Assembly: GCA_907165135.1 (NCBI GenBank)
Contig: OU015569.1
Location: 11,470,501 to 11,534,500, forward strand
Direction of reading: 5' to 3'
Origin: Oikopleura dioica
Lineage: Eukaryota > Chordata > Appendicularia > Copelata > Oikopleuridae
Length of the DNA stretch: 64,000 bases
Both the position numbers and the translations under genes were made by a program. Positions 1 to 11,002 of the stretch are shown here, piece after piece; position 1 is the stretch's first letter, and each line of letters starts with the position of its first letter. The notes beneath the pieces are model-generated. The model had not been told where the DNA came from. It saw only the letters and a program-made list of their open reading frames with translations, and made no database searches.

Positions 1-430
1 ACTAAGATGCCCTATTTTCGCGATTCTTGATGGGGGGGTCCTTAAAGACCATTATTAATGGACCTGTCCTTAAATTTGTTGACCTAAAACTCTTAAAAGA
101 GGAACGGTTGTAGCTTAGGGCCTTACCTTGACCCTGTAAAAAATTAAGGGTATACCTACGACTAAAAAACGAAAAAATACTTTCTCTTAGCAGCCTTACC
201 TTTAATGGCCTGTATTTCCTTAAGTTTGTTATCAAGGGGTCATCATATGGAGAACGGTTGTAGCCGAGGGTTGGATCTAATTGTATCAAATAAAATTAAG
301 GGTCTTGCTGAGATAGTTTCTGAGGAAAACTTGCTCCTAATTTCGCTCATTTTCGCGATTCTTGATGGGGGGGGGGTTCCTTAGGTAAAGGTTTCACTTT
401 ATTCATGTTGCCTATTTTTAGCGCTTATAT
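1..430. repeat. Repeat-derived stretch at left edge
   Basis: No convincing gene. A motif consisting of TTTTCGCGATTCTTGATG followed by a G run and TCCTTA occurs at about 15-45 and again at about 350-384. A second motif, GAACGGTTGTAGC, recurs at about 103 and 252. The long minus-strand frame from 289 to 2 shows no family signature and lies inside these repeats. The stretch probably belongs to a transposon that separates the kelch-like gene to its right from its upstream exons. Confidence 0.4.
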
Positions 431-1221
431 GTTTCGGATTTCAAGCTGGAAAAAGTTGCGATATTTTTGACACTGAGAACGTCGTTTCAACTTTTTCAAC
501 CGAGTTTGACCATTTATATGGGAAACTCGGTCACTACAATGGCAAACCAACTTCGGTTGGCCATCAAACTCCTACAAACAACGCTTGGGGAAAAGTTGAA
601 GTTCTGAACGAAGACGGCTGGACACTTCTAAATGAGCATCCAAGGTAAATTAAATCTAAAAAATATTTGACCATAAAAAGACCAGATTAAAATTATGTAT
701 TTCAGATTTATCTCTCAGCACACCCTTATCGGACTCGAAAGTGGTGGATTAATCCTCGCAGGAGGGGAATACTATGAAGATCTCATTAATTATAACATCG
801 TTACTTCAAAAGAAGTCTGGCTGTTGAGTGAAGACGAATGGAGTTTAGTTGGAGAACTTCGTGAAGTAAGTATTTTATCAACCCAAAATTGGGGCAATCG
901 GTGGGCAAATATTCAAACCCAAAATTTTCTTTATTGACGAGCCCCCACTTAACATTTTTTAAGCCAAATGTTGTTGGATCTGCAATCAAGGTTGGAAAGT
1001 TTATTTACCTTGCGCCCGGAGATGAGCCATGGAGAGACTACGAAGGCGACTATCAATTTCCGGTTGAGCGTTTAGAAATCGAAGACGACCTGGTACTTGA
1101 AACAGAAATAATGCTGGAATTCGGCAATTCTAGCTCTTTTTCTAACGTTATTCCTGTCATGTTTGCGACAACTCTTGACTTTTGTGATAATGTTTGCAGC
1201 AACAGGCTTTCTTATTTGTGA
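430..1221 (+). CDS. Kelch-like protein, 5'-truncated
   Basis: Three exons are visible: about 430-644, 706-865 and 964-1221, with introns of 61 and about 98 nt. The first exon opens with ALICFGFQAG, which matches ALICFDDF in the paralogue at 17.3 kb, and continues to a GKPTSVG segment. The second has GLESGGLILAGG followed by a tryptophan-rich blade end (EVWLLSEDEW). The third starts PNVVGSAIKVGKFIYL. Spacing and residues fit kelch beta-propeller blades, which usually mediate protein contacts; no enzyme motif is seen. No start codon or N-terminal exons are found; the DNA upstream is repetitive, so the gene is either broken or begins outside the window. The 3' end is followed by a copied fragment of the four-TM gene at 1281. 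Confidence 0.6.
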
Positions 1222-1280
1222 TTCACACATTTTGAAACCTTCTAGCGAAAAATAAAAAGTTTCAGTAACAACTAATCTCT

Positions 1281-1462
1281 CTGTTTGAATATCATTGTAC
1301 ATCTTTTTATTTACAAATTGAATATTTTAACAGTGAAAAGAACGAATTATTAAATAAGCTTATTCGCTTTGAATTTTCGTAAACTAAGGTCTTCAGGGTC
1401 TTCGAGGTCTCTTCGGTCGTTTGTAACGAATTATTGGTTAGCTGTTGAGCAGGATCTACAAT
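1281..1462 (-). pseudogene. Copied 3' end of the four-TM protein gene
   Basis: This segment is nearly identical to 3298-3478 in the same orientation. The second copy contains the last exon, stop codon and 3' UTR of the four-TM gene at 3453-4566. Nothing else of that gene is present here, so this is a duplicated gene tail about 2.0 kb from its source. The match decays a few bases upstream of the last exon, inside the preceding intron. Confidence 0.7.
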
Positions 1463-1679
1463 ATTTTCTATCAATCTTAAGTTCGGATGAGACGGGTTCG
1501 AATTAATGAAGCTCTAATAATTTTTTTCTTGCAAATTACGTTAATTATAGTATCGTCTTCCTTTCATCTGTCAAATATTCGCATTATCTTGAATGTGTCC
1601 TTCAAGACCATCAAGATGTCTTTCTATAAACTGATAAACCAGACCATTTTAATTTGTCGGCGGCCATATTATCCAGAAA

Positions 1680-3135
1680 ATGAAAGACAGGAAAGCAAAA
1701 TTATGGGCCGTTTTTTTGATTGTGGCAACTGGGCTATTGATCTCTATTCCGATTTTATATGGGAAAAAGACGAAAGGAGAGACTCAATTATGGACAGACG
1801 ATGAAGTCTCAACTAAAGAAACAGCTTTTCAAACAACGAGAAAGGAAGATTCGACTATTTTTTACACCAGAGGTGGTAGATAAGTGCCCTTAAAAATAGT
1901 GTTGTTAAAAGAGTTTCTTGTTCCTTTTGAGGTCTCGATCAGTGATCTGATATAAATTTAATTAGAAGTGCCCAAAACTATTAGGGATAGTTTAACCCAG
2001 GAATCTACCACCTCTGCGTTCGAGAACAACTATGAGAGCTCCATTCCCATCGCAATCGACAGAAGGAACAACACATTCAATCTCATCGTCCACGAATAAA
2101 GAATCCTCGACTTTTCCGACTTCAACTACAACATCGATTCTATCAACAATTTCCACAACAAGGACATCTTGCAATGGCTGTGACCCTTCGTGCTCAGCGA
2201 TTGATTGTCTTGAGCAGGATTATGGAGCAGAAAATGAACGCAAATGTCTTGAAAAAGGCTGTACTTTCTGCCAAATGCCTGATGGTAAACCATGGTGTTA
2301 TTATACAGAAGGAATGGATATTCCTGGACAAAATTGTCATGATTGCAATTGTCTCGAAAGAGTTAGCTGCAACAGATACGACGAGAATAGTTGCAAGTCA
2401 TCTGGATGTCACTGGTGTCCACGTGAGGGAGAGCACCCATGTATCTATGGAAACTTTCAAGGCACTACAACTACAACTACAACTACAACAATAGACCCTA
2501 CATTCAACCAATGCTTCGGTTACGATTGCGGTGGAGGCGTCTGTTTCGAAATCGATGATATTCCCACGTGCATCGACGCTACAATTGGGTTTCTAAGTCA
2601 CGATAAGAAAGTAAGCTTCTACTAATACCTCAGCTTCAAGCATTATTTTTAGATGACAGTGAAGTGTGGTGACGGAACAAAAAACCAAAAATGGATGAAA
2701 ACGAAGATGTTGAATGATAATGGTATTCATCATGTCGATTTTGAAGCAACGCCAAGAAAACACGAATATATTATCCATACTCACTTATTATACGCTGATA
2801 AGAAGCCAACACAAGCAATGTACTGCAGAAATAACACTGATGACAATTATACTTATGTCAATCATATACGAACGGACGGCGCCGATTTGTCAAAGTATGG
2901 AAACACATGGTTGATAGAACGAATCACCTGTGATGATGCAGAGTGTCCTTACACAGTCAGAGCAGCAGAGGATCAAACGAGAGGTACCCAGAGAATATTT
3001 CTTTTAGGTAGATTGCAAATATTTTTGAAGGTTGGAAAAATAATATTGATGGTGGATACAATTGGCTTCGAGTAATGGAAATCGACCTGAATAATGAAGA
3101 CTTTCTTTGGTGGATAGAAATTCAAGAGTTTTAAG
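1680..3135 (+). CDS. Type II membrane protein with Cys-rich ectodomain
   Basis: The start ATG at 1680 follows a plausible splice acceptor (ATTATCCAG). Residues about 8-26 form one hydrophobic segment (AVFLIVATGLLISIPILYG) with a basic N-terminus, predicting a type II membrane protein. A Ser/Thr-rich stalk follows from 2032, then cysteine clusters (CNGCDPSCSAIDC, GCTFCQMPDGKPWCYY, SGCHWC) spaced somewhat like P-type trefoil modules, a Thr run encoded by ACA/ACT repeats near 2465, and a short EGF-like stretch. Later exons are 2653-2983 and 3031-3135; the 47-nt intron 2984-3030 is typical of the species. The join between about 1872 and 2032 could not be solved in frame, so an exon is missing from this model or the gene is broken there. 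Function not recognised. Confidence 0.55.
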
Positions 3136-3452
3136 AATCGGGATCCCAGAAAATCTTTCTGGGACGTTTTCGACCTCTCTACTTTAAAATATACTGTTAT
3201 TCATCAATAAAATATATAGATTCATTGGTTTCTCCAAAATTTTTCTTTTAAGTAAAAAACTCATTAATTGCAGGCCTGTTTTTGAAAGCTGCCTGTTTGT
3301 TTGAATATCATTGTACATTTTTTATTTACAAATAGAATATTTTAACAGTGAAAAGAACGAATTATTAAATAGGCTTATTCGCTTTGAATTTTCGTAAACT
3401 AAGGTCTTCAGGGTCTTCGAGGTCTCTTCGGTCGTTTGTAACGAATTATTGG

Positions 3453-4566
3453 TTAGCTGTTGAGCAGGATCTACAATTTTTAATCAGTCCTTAGTTCGGG
3501 AAGAATGAGCTTACCTCTTCGGAATGGGAGCTGAGTGCATGGCGCGAGTGATAAACGCTGGAACGGTATTCTACTTTCGGCTGAAAATAGCAATTAGAAT
3601 CGCGTTTCAATTGAAAAAAGGAACTTACGTTTTGCTGGGAGTGGTTTCTGCTGCGGACGCTGACAGTGTTGTTGTGTTGGAGGATGTAGCCATCGGGAGA
3701 CACCAGATTACGCTTTTTTGCTTCTGCTTTCTATGATCAAGAAAGTTATCTTACTGTAAAAGCTAGATTCGTTACCTGATATTCTGCCATCTTCTGTACC
3801 AGTTTCCAAAGACAGACAATAGTTCCAATGAGCATAACCAACACTCCAACGACAGAAATAATCGCCGCAACCATCAGAGTCTTTTCGCCAGCTTCGACGA
3901 ATTCTAGAGCGGAGGGTTTCAGAAACTTCTCCATCATTTTCTGCACATCCATCGAGACGAATTGAGGGTCAGTCAGAACCAGCAGTGAATTTACGAGCTC
4001 AAGTCCTTCTTCTGTCAGAATTATGCTGAATTTAATTTTAAATTAATCAAATAAAATAATTGTTTGTTTACCTGAGCATTGAGAGAATCTCCTCTTTTTG
4101 TTGCGAAAAAGAAGTTTCAGTATCTTCAATCGGGTTGGCTTCTGGAGCTGAAATGGACTTGACCCCGCCGATGATGCCTCCGATCAGCATGGAAACAAGG
4201 ACGACAACGAGGAGGAAAAGGAAAGGATAGATCTTGGCGATCTTTTCTTTGTAGACTCCGTAGAGCGCCAACATGCCGAAAATAGACAAAGTGGCGAAGA
4301 AGAGGAAAAGCACGAACATGAGCATCGCCGCGTTGGCTGGAAGAATTGTGATGTGATGGAACATGTCGGAGCAAAAACATGATGGGAAGAGATAAGCCAA
4401 AACGAGCGTGAACACTTAAAACGCTATTCAGAAGAAAAAATATAATCAGAAACATACCTATTTGGAATAAAAAGAGGCAGAGGGCAGTGCCAGCAAAGCT
4501 GAAGTACAAATAGAACTGATTTGAAAAGGTGATACATCCTTTCTTCGCCGGCTGCGGAGATGTCAT
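3453..4566 (-). CDS. Four-pass membrane protein, tetraspanin-like
   Basis: Six minus-strand exons join in frame: 4458-4566, 4072-4414, 3776-4025, 3629-3730, 3515-3580 and 3453-3470, giving about 295 residues. All introns are 39-53 nt. Four hydrophobic segments are clear: about residues 20-48, a second starting ANAAMLMFVLFLFFATL, a third IYPFLFLLVVVLVSMLIGG and a fourth TLMVAAIISVVGVLVMLIG. Between TM3 and TM4 lies a loop of about 75 residues. The layout resembles a tetraspanin, but the large loop lacks the CCG motif and all cysteines, so true tetraspanin membership is doubtful. The tail is polar. The last exon encodes only ILLNS and is duplicated at 1281-1462. Confidence 0.7.
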
Positions 4567-5100
4567 CGTATAATATTCTACAAAAATTGATTGATTGGTG
4601 GACCACCAGGGTTTAAAAAATTATTTTCGCTTTCAGAAGTGCTCGGTTTTTATGCTTTATAATGATTTTATTCCTGATAAAATTTGATCAAGATGCTTCT
4701 TTATTGAAAAAGCTGCGATTTTATAGCGACTTTTTAGTGCGAAAATTGACACTTTTCGACTAGTAAAGACGCTGCTGATCATCTGCTTTCCTCGAATTTC
4801 GTGTAAAATTAGCGTGTTACTTGCCTTTCTCTTTTTGATCATTGTAGTAGTCCATGTTGAGCGTGTTAACTTCACTTTTGTTCTTTGGAACGTTCTCTGA
4901 AAAGAATTTTTAATTTTCGCGTCTCAAATTTGAGAAACTTAAAAAAATTTAAACGCGAAATTTTCGAAATCGAGAGAGAAAACTTGTTGAGTATGTGTGA
5001 TAAGGGCCAATATTTTTTGTTTTGCCATTTCGGTGCGAAAAAATGGCGAAAATGGCGTTTATTACTGATTGCTACTGTAGCTACAGTAATTTACAGCAGA

Positions 5101-5210
5101 GCTCGGCAACCTGTTTAAAAAACCTGAGTTCAGGGTTCTGAAAAAGCTTTAATCAAAAGCCGCTACGCTATTCAGAACCCTGACTCAGGATTTGAACAGG
5201 TCGCCAAACC
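5101..5210. mobile_element. MITE family A copy
   Basis: Terminal inverted repeats begin GCTCGGCAACCTG and end in the complementary CAGGTCGCC. Inner arms carry CCTGAGT and ACTCAGG. Interior has the GCCGCTACGC hairpin typical of the family. Confidence 0.75.
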
Positions 5211-6445
5211 AAGACTGTAGCTACAGTAATCAACAGACACTTGATTTTGAAAATCATGGTTTTTGAATAGACACATACCTACGAGTTACTGTATGTCTCT
5301 AACTGTATTGGCGAACTTGTATAGTTTCAAAAAAGTGGTTAATTTTACGTGAGAAACGAACACTCCTCCGTGTGTGGTATAAGTTCTATTTGATCACCGA
5401 AATCGATCTCAGCCAAACACTTGAATTTGGAAATACGATTTTTACAATACGGCTTTGTATGCTTAGCGCGTAATTTTGGCGGACCACACTCCCAAATCTT
5501 CAAATCTCCCTCACTTCTATTTACTATCGCTAAATACAAAAAACGAGTTTTGAATCACGCACCTTCCAATGTTCCATTTTCTAGCGCTAGTCATTTTTTG
5601 CGCTATAATTTTTGGTGAATCACCCCTAAAATGAGCGAGACCTAATAATGCTCAAAAAAAGCAATAAAAATATAAAAAATTAGTGTTCAACAAATTCGTG
5701 GTTAAAATTAATCAAGCTCAAGAATTTCCAAAAAACCGGAATCAAGGAAGCAAATAAAATTTCCACCGGGAATAATTTCATGAAAAAAAAAAGGCTGAGC
5801 GGCGCGATCAAAGCATGACTCTTGTTGCTAGAAAATCGCTGAGCCACTCTTTCCGGGCCCTCTTTTTTTGAATGGAGCTAATCCCGGACATAAACTTTTT
5901 TGGAATGCCAAATGAGCCACTTAACACGCGCTTTGAAGCTTTTTTTTTTTCGACAAACACTTTTGTTGACTTTTTTCATTCCCTGAGAGCTCTCTTTCTC
6001 TTAAAATCTTCGCCACACATACAAACAAAATTAAACAAACGAAACTAGTAAAAATAAAAACTTACAAACTTGTCTTCTTTTTTTCAAAAAATTTTTTTCG
6101 TAAAATTTCTTTTTTGAATTTTCTGTTTCCGGTTTTTTTTTTCTCTTTTGAAAAAGTCTGGAAATTCAATTTGTGGTGCTCTTTGTTGTACCTAATCATA
6201 AAAAAACTGTGATAGAGATTTTATGATCTGAATGGGTTTATTGCTCGCTTCTTAGATTGTATCTGATTTCATCTCAGAATATAAATCCGTCCTTGGAAAT
6301 CATCAAAAGCGTCTTTTTTGATTTGTGGCTACGAGACCGGTCAATCTCCGTCCCAGACTTCCCACGAGCACACTAATCAACAAATCTGCATTTTAAACAA
6401 GGCCACTTCATTTGCTTATCTTCATCATTGATCATCAATTTACAA

Positions 6446-6642
6446 GCCTCAGCAACCTGAGTAGAAACCCTGAGTTAGTTTCTGGAAAGGCTAAAATTAA
6501 AAACCGCGTAGCGGCTTTTTAAAAAACAAAGCCGCGAAGCGGCTTCGAAAATACATTTATCTCAATCTTGTTGAAATTTTTGCGAAGCCGCTTTGAGCCT
6601 TTCCAGAGCCTTACTCAGGCTTTCTACTCAGGTTGCCGAGGC
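6446..6642. mobile_element. MITE family A copy
   Basis: Ends GCCTCAGCAACCTGAGTAG and CTACTCAGGTTGCCGAGGC are inverted repeats. The interior repeats AAGCCGCGTAGCGGC-type palindromes. Confidence 0.8.
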
Positions 6643-6925
6643 TAGTCAATTTATGAACTTGTTTATTGATAACTGGAAATGTTAACCTGTCTATCAGACA
6701 AAAACAGACCAAAATATTGATCAAATTCGAGTCTGCGCCAGGTTTTCTCATGATGAGAATTTTCCGCTTGAGGAGAATCTTTGCAAATAGCAAAACATGA
6801 AAATCACATCTTGCAGGTGATCTTCTAAAGTCAGCTGTTTTCGTGGAAGCATTATCAATCAACAAACAAAATTTTCTTGGTTTGAGTTTCAAAAGCTAGT
6901 CTCAATTTTTCTTTGAATTCAAAAC

Positions 6926-6975
6926 TAACCCTAACCTCAATCATTGCGTTAACCCTAACCCTTACCCTAACCCAA
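6926..6975. repeat. Interstitial telomere-like repeats
   Basis: Several CCCTAA units (AACCCTAACC, TTAACCCTAACCC, TTACCCTAACCC) lie in a 50-bp stretch of non-coding DNA. They match the TTAGGG-type telomere repeat used by chordates. The units are imperfect and interrupted, so this is an internal relic, not a chromosome end. Confidence 0.7.
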
Positions 6976-8268
6976 GCCTACTTCTTACGATTGATAGATA
7001 TTTTAGGGACAACTAGGTACAATTTTTTTGACATTTTAGGGAATCAAAAATGAAAAATTTTGCGATGAAAAATTTATACATTCACTTGGAAATCGATCGG
7101 TTAGTTCTTTTAATGATAAAATAATAAAATTGGCCATAAAAATATTTTTTGAGAAAAAGTATTAATTTCGAATTTCAAAGCTTCTTTATTTTTTAGCTTA
7201 CCGGGTCAGTACATTCTGGAAGTCGCTCTCTCTCTGTCTTTTTTCTTGTTTCTGTTCAGATTTGGCGCGTGTCCGATTGTTTTCCGCTTGTCGCTTTGGT
7301 TAATCAATTTCTCTCTTGAAAGTTGGAAGTTGCGAATTTTCGAAAAATTGTAAAATTGAACAAACCGCAGCGTAGTGCAGTCACCGCGGCCGCGCCCCGG
7401 GCACCTCCGCCAACAAATACACCAAGTGCATTCAGCTACTCCTTGAGCACCTACTAACCTATGCCCTTTTGGTGCCTTTTTTGAAATTTCTCGGAGGCAC
7501 GAAATTTAAATTTGAAATTTCTTGCGGGCGTTCTCTTCCTTGATTTCTTTCTTTTCAAACAAAGAAAAAAGAATAAATGCACTTTCTTAGAAAAGCAATC
7601 AAAATAGTAAGGGCTTAAAAGAACCCTTTAGTGACCCTTTGATTGATGACTTGAGCATAAAGCAGCAACTGATACTAGTTACTGCTTCTAATTACAGTGC
7701 CCTTGAATCGATTCAACAAGAAGCTGGCTTGTTCGACCTTCAGCAATGTATCCGTCTCGGATCGCCGAAGAAAAGATAAAAAAAAAAGTGCAAGGGCTTA
7801 AGTTTACTCAACCGAAACTGATTCCAAGAGGCAAGCTTCGATAAGGTCAACTCAACATGCAAAACCTGTTATCTTTGATCTTCTTCTGGAAGTGGCACTA
7901 AAAGAAAGTTTATTCATAGGAACCACGTTGAATCGAAATTGAGAACATTAAATTTGGATGATCAAATATTATTTTGAAGGAGTTCGCCTTCTCATTAATT
8001 CTGGCAGCAGTCAAAAGCAAGTGCATGATGGCATATTATGCATAAGTCTCAGGCGAGCCAATTTCGCTATATTTTGTATAACTACGCTTTGTATAAATAT
8101 CAAATTCGTCGAAAAAAATAATATTTAAGCAAATGTAAATATCCTTGATTGGGGTCGTCCCGGGCCGCAGCATCATTGATAGGTTCTTATGATTTATGCA
8201 AAAAAAATTACTTATAAGAGTCAGAAGTTCGAGAAGAACCTTAGTTCATCGGTAGACATTCAAAGGCA

Positions 8269-8521
8269 ATGAATTTTTTCTTATTTCTTTTTGCTTCAAG
8301 CGAGGCTCTGTCTATGTTTGATTTGAACTCAATCTATGTAGAATGCGCTGATTGTAAGTTACTTATGTAAATGTTCCTATATAAAGATTTCTATCTAATT
8401 ATATCTAGATATCTACTCAAAAAGTACTGACTTTACTCCTTGGAATGGGTATAACATGGCTGAACGAAAATGTGATGCACTTATTCACTTGCTTATCAAA
8501 TTCAAACCAGTAAGAGTATAA
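8269..8521 (+). CDS. Candidate small secreted protein
   Basis: ATG at 8269 opens MNFFLFLFASSEALS, which has the hydrophobic profile of a signal peptide. Exon 1 (8269-8353) ends at GTAAGT; a 55-nt intron with a CTAG acceptor joins in frame to exon 2 (8409-8521), giving about 65 residues with two cysteines in the mature part. An AATAAA signal lies at about 8580. Not recognised. Support is the signal peptide, clean splice signals and poly(A) signal; the short length means chance cannot be excluded. Confidence 0.4.
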
Positions 8522-9080
8522 CTTATTCTGTATAAGATCAACAACGTATTAAAATGACTGTAAACCTGAATCTTTGTCAAAATAAAATGAAAAGGTACGA
8601 TTATGCTTGAGTTGGTTTGTGCTGCCTAGGATCCTGTAACATATGATGGTCCATAAAATATGGTGCGCAGGCTCGGTGGGGAAGGCGCCAAGCCGAGGCA
8701 GAGTGATACAGCCTAGATTTGAAGTACTGTTGAGGATTTCTGTAAATAAGACAGCAAACATTAATCGAACCAGGTTGTTTCTTAGCAAACATTCGCGCCC
8801 TCTTTTAGTATAATTTTTCGTATAAAAGCTGGTCAAAATATCGGCAGGCCATTTTCGAAATCAGAAGATAAAATGATCTGACAGAAAACCACTGAAGTTG
8901 TTCATAGGGTATCCGTCGAAATAAATTATGAAAACGAATACAAAAACCTCATATCTACTTTGTTAGAGAAAAACTTGCATTCCATTGAGTAAAACAAGGC
9001 CTGTCAAATCTTTCCGATTGCATGTCTGCATCTTATTAGCTTTGTTGGCCACTCTAGCTATCAAACTCATCTGTCAGTCG

Positions 9081-9988
9081 CAGGGCTGGCAAATTAGGGT
9101 CCCGCCAGCCGCACTAATTTGAGTTAGAACCAGGGCTGGCAAATTAGGGTCCTAACAGCCGCACTACCGAAAAATTGTTAGGGTTCTAACTCAAAATTAG
9201 TGCAAATTAGTGCGGCATCCCCGTCCTACCCGTCCTATTTTTTCCTTGATATTTTTCGTCCATTAGGACCGAATCGCCGCCCTAACCGCACTAATTTGGA
9301 GGCTCTTTTTCATCATCCAATCGGCGCGCGCTTCCCACCAGGCGCGGAGGACAAATTGGTGGAAGATTGAAAAAGAATGCAGCTGAATGGATGAGAAAAC
9401 GAATGACCCGCCATGATTGGCGGACCAATAAGCGCGCCTATTTTAGGACGATTTTAGTGCGGCTTTTCCAACTCTCGTACTACTCGCACTAAAAAGTTAT
9501 AAAATGAGAGTTAGGGCCCTAACAATAGGGTTCTAACCAGGGCTGGCAAATTAGGGTCCCGCCAGCCGCACTAATTTGAGTTAGAACCCTATTGTTAGGG
9601 CCCTAACTCTCATTTTATAACTTTTAGTGCGAGTAGTACGAGAGTTGGAAAAGCCGCACTAAAATCGTCCTAAAATAGGCGCGCGCTTATTGGTCCGCCA
9701 ATCATGGCGGGTCATTCGTTTTTCTCATCCATTCAGCTGCATTCTTTTTCAATCTTCCACCAATTTGTCCTCCGCGCCTGGTGGGAAGCGCGCGCCGATT
9801 GGATGATGAAAAAGAGCCTCCAAATTAGTGCGGTTAGGGCGGCGATTCGGTCCTAATGGACGAAAAATATCAAGGAAAAAATAGGACGGGTAGGACGGGG
9901 ATGCCGCACTAATTTGCACTAATTTTGAGTTAGAACCCTAACAATTTTTCGGTAGTGCGGCTGTTAGGACCCTAATTTGCCAGCCCTG
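9081..9988. mobile_element. hAT-like foldback element, 908 bp
   Basis: The ends read CAGGGCTGGC and GCCAGCCCTG and are flanked on both sides by the 8-bp duplication GTCAGTCG (9073-9080 and 9989-9996). An 8-bp duplication with CAGGG ends is the hallmark of hAT transposons. The body is almost one large palindrome: arms of about 405 bp (9132-9537 and 9584-9988) are close to identical, and the loop between them is a direct copy of the first 50 bp. No transposase frame is present, so it is non-autonomous. Confidence 0.85.
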
Positions 9989-10597
9989 GTCAGTCGCCAA
10001 TTACAGGAATCGCCGCATGTTGAGCATCTCCAAAAGGTGTTTATTCTTTGAGTGTATAAAGAACGCACTCGACAGCGCATGTTCCCCCCAGTGATAAATT
10101 TTCTTCTGACGGGCAAATTGAAAAATTCTACCGCAGAGTCAATTTTTCTAAAGTAAGACGGCAGCTGCTCTTGTCAATTTTCGTCATAAGTTATTACTCG
10201 ACAAACAAACTTTCAAGTACCAATTTAATAAAAAAAGAAACAATTTCGCAAAGCGTTGTAGGAAAAATTCTACAGTAAAAAAAAAAAGAGAAATAAGAAA
10301 TTGCAAAAGAAAGAAAAAATGTCTTCGCAGCATCGCCGATCACTTCCATTTATAAGGTAAGGGTCAGAAAGAAGGCTATTTGCATTGTTTTCGAGATAGG
10401 ACTGAGGAATATCGAGATTCCTTCGAAATCTGCATTTGCTCTCGGAAGCTCTTCTTGACAATCAGCTTTACTTTCTTCCCCCTAGTTCGCGAAAAATTAG
10501 CTTCAGAATTTTAACGTTACCATCGATCTTTTTTTTTTGTAAGAGAAAGCCTTAATTTTTGGAGTAACCCTCAACCAATTTATCAGCGATTTTTCCA

Positions 10598-10872
10598 GCG
10601 AATTAGTGTTCTGATACCCTTAATCAATTACCAAACGAATTTCCGATCCATATTTTAAAGCCACTTTATCACTCATTTAACTGATAAAAATCGAAAAGCC
10701 ACTTTCGGCTTCGAGAATAAATATAGCCGCTGTCAGAGCGGCTTTTTATGCTTCATGCCTCGCACGCGGCTTTTCAAGTTTTATCAGCAAAATAAGTAAT
10801 AAACCGGTTTCAAAATACGGATAAGAAATTATTTTGCTAAAGAATTAAGGGTATCAGAACATTAATTCGCTA
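10598..10872. mobile_element. Inverted-repeat element (CCCTTAAT ends)
   Basis: Left end TTCTGATACCCTTAAT and right end ATTAAGGGTATCAGAA are perfect inverted repeats, preceded by AGCGAATTAGTG and followed by ATTAATTCGCT. The interior contains GCCGC/GCGGC hairpins. Non-coding; probably a MITE different from family A. Confidence 0.65.
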
Positions 10873-11002
10873 GCCGCGGCGATATTTGTTTCTCAAAGCC
10901 GCAAGCGGCTTCTCGACTTTTATCAGTAAAATTTTTAAGAAAATGGCTTAGAAATATAATTTTGCTGATAACTCAGACTTCACTAATTCTAGCGCTTATC
11001 CC

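Larger units (their letters stand above)
4567..8268. other. Gene-poor interval
   Basis: No supported coding exon. It holds two copies of the abundant inverted-repeat element (5101-5210, 6446-6642), T-rich and A-rich runs around 5930-6150, and telomere-like repeats at 6926-6975. A GC-rich patch at about 7370-7420 has no reading frame worth calling. The rest looks like degraded intergenic sequence. Confidence 0.5.

Noticed and set aside
2-289. Minus-strand 95-codon frame at the left edge
   Set aside because: It lies in repeated sequence, has no domain or splice context, and its composition follows the A/T-rich repeat.
3453-4566. Calling the four-TM protein a true tetraspanin
   Set aside because: The large loop has no CCG motif and no cysteines, so only the topology agrees.
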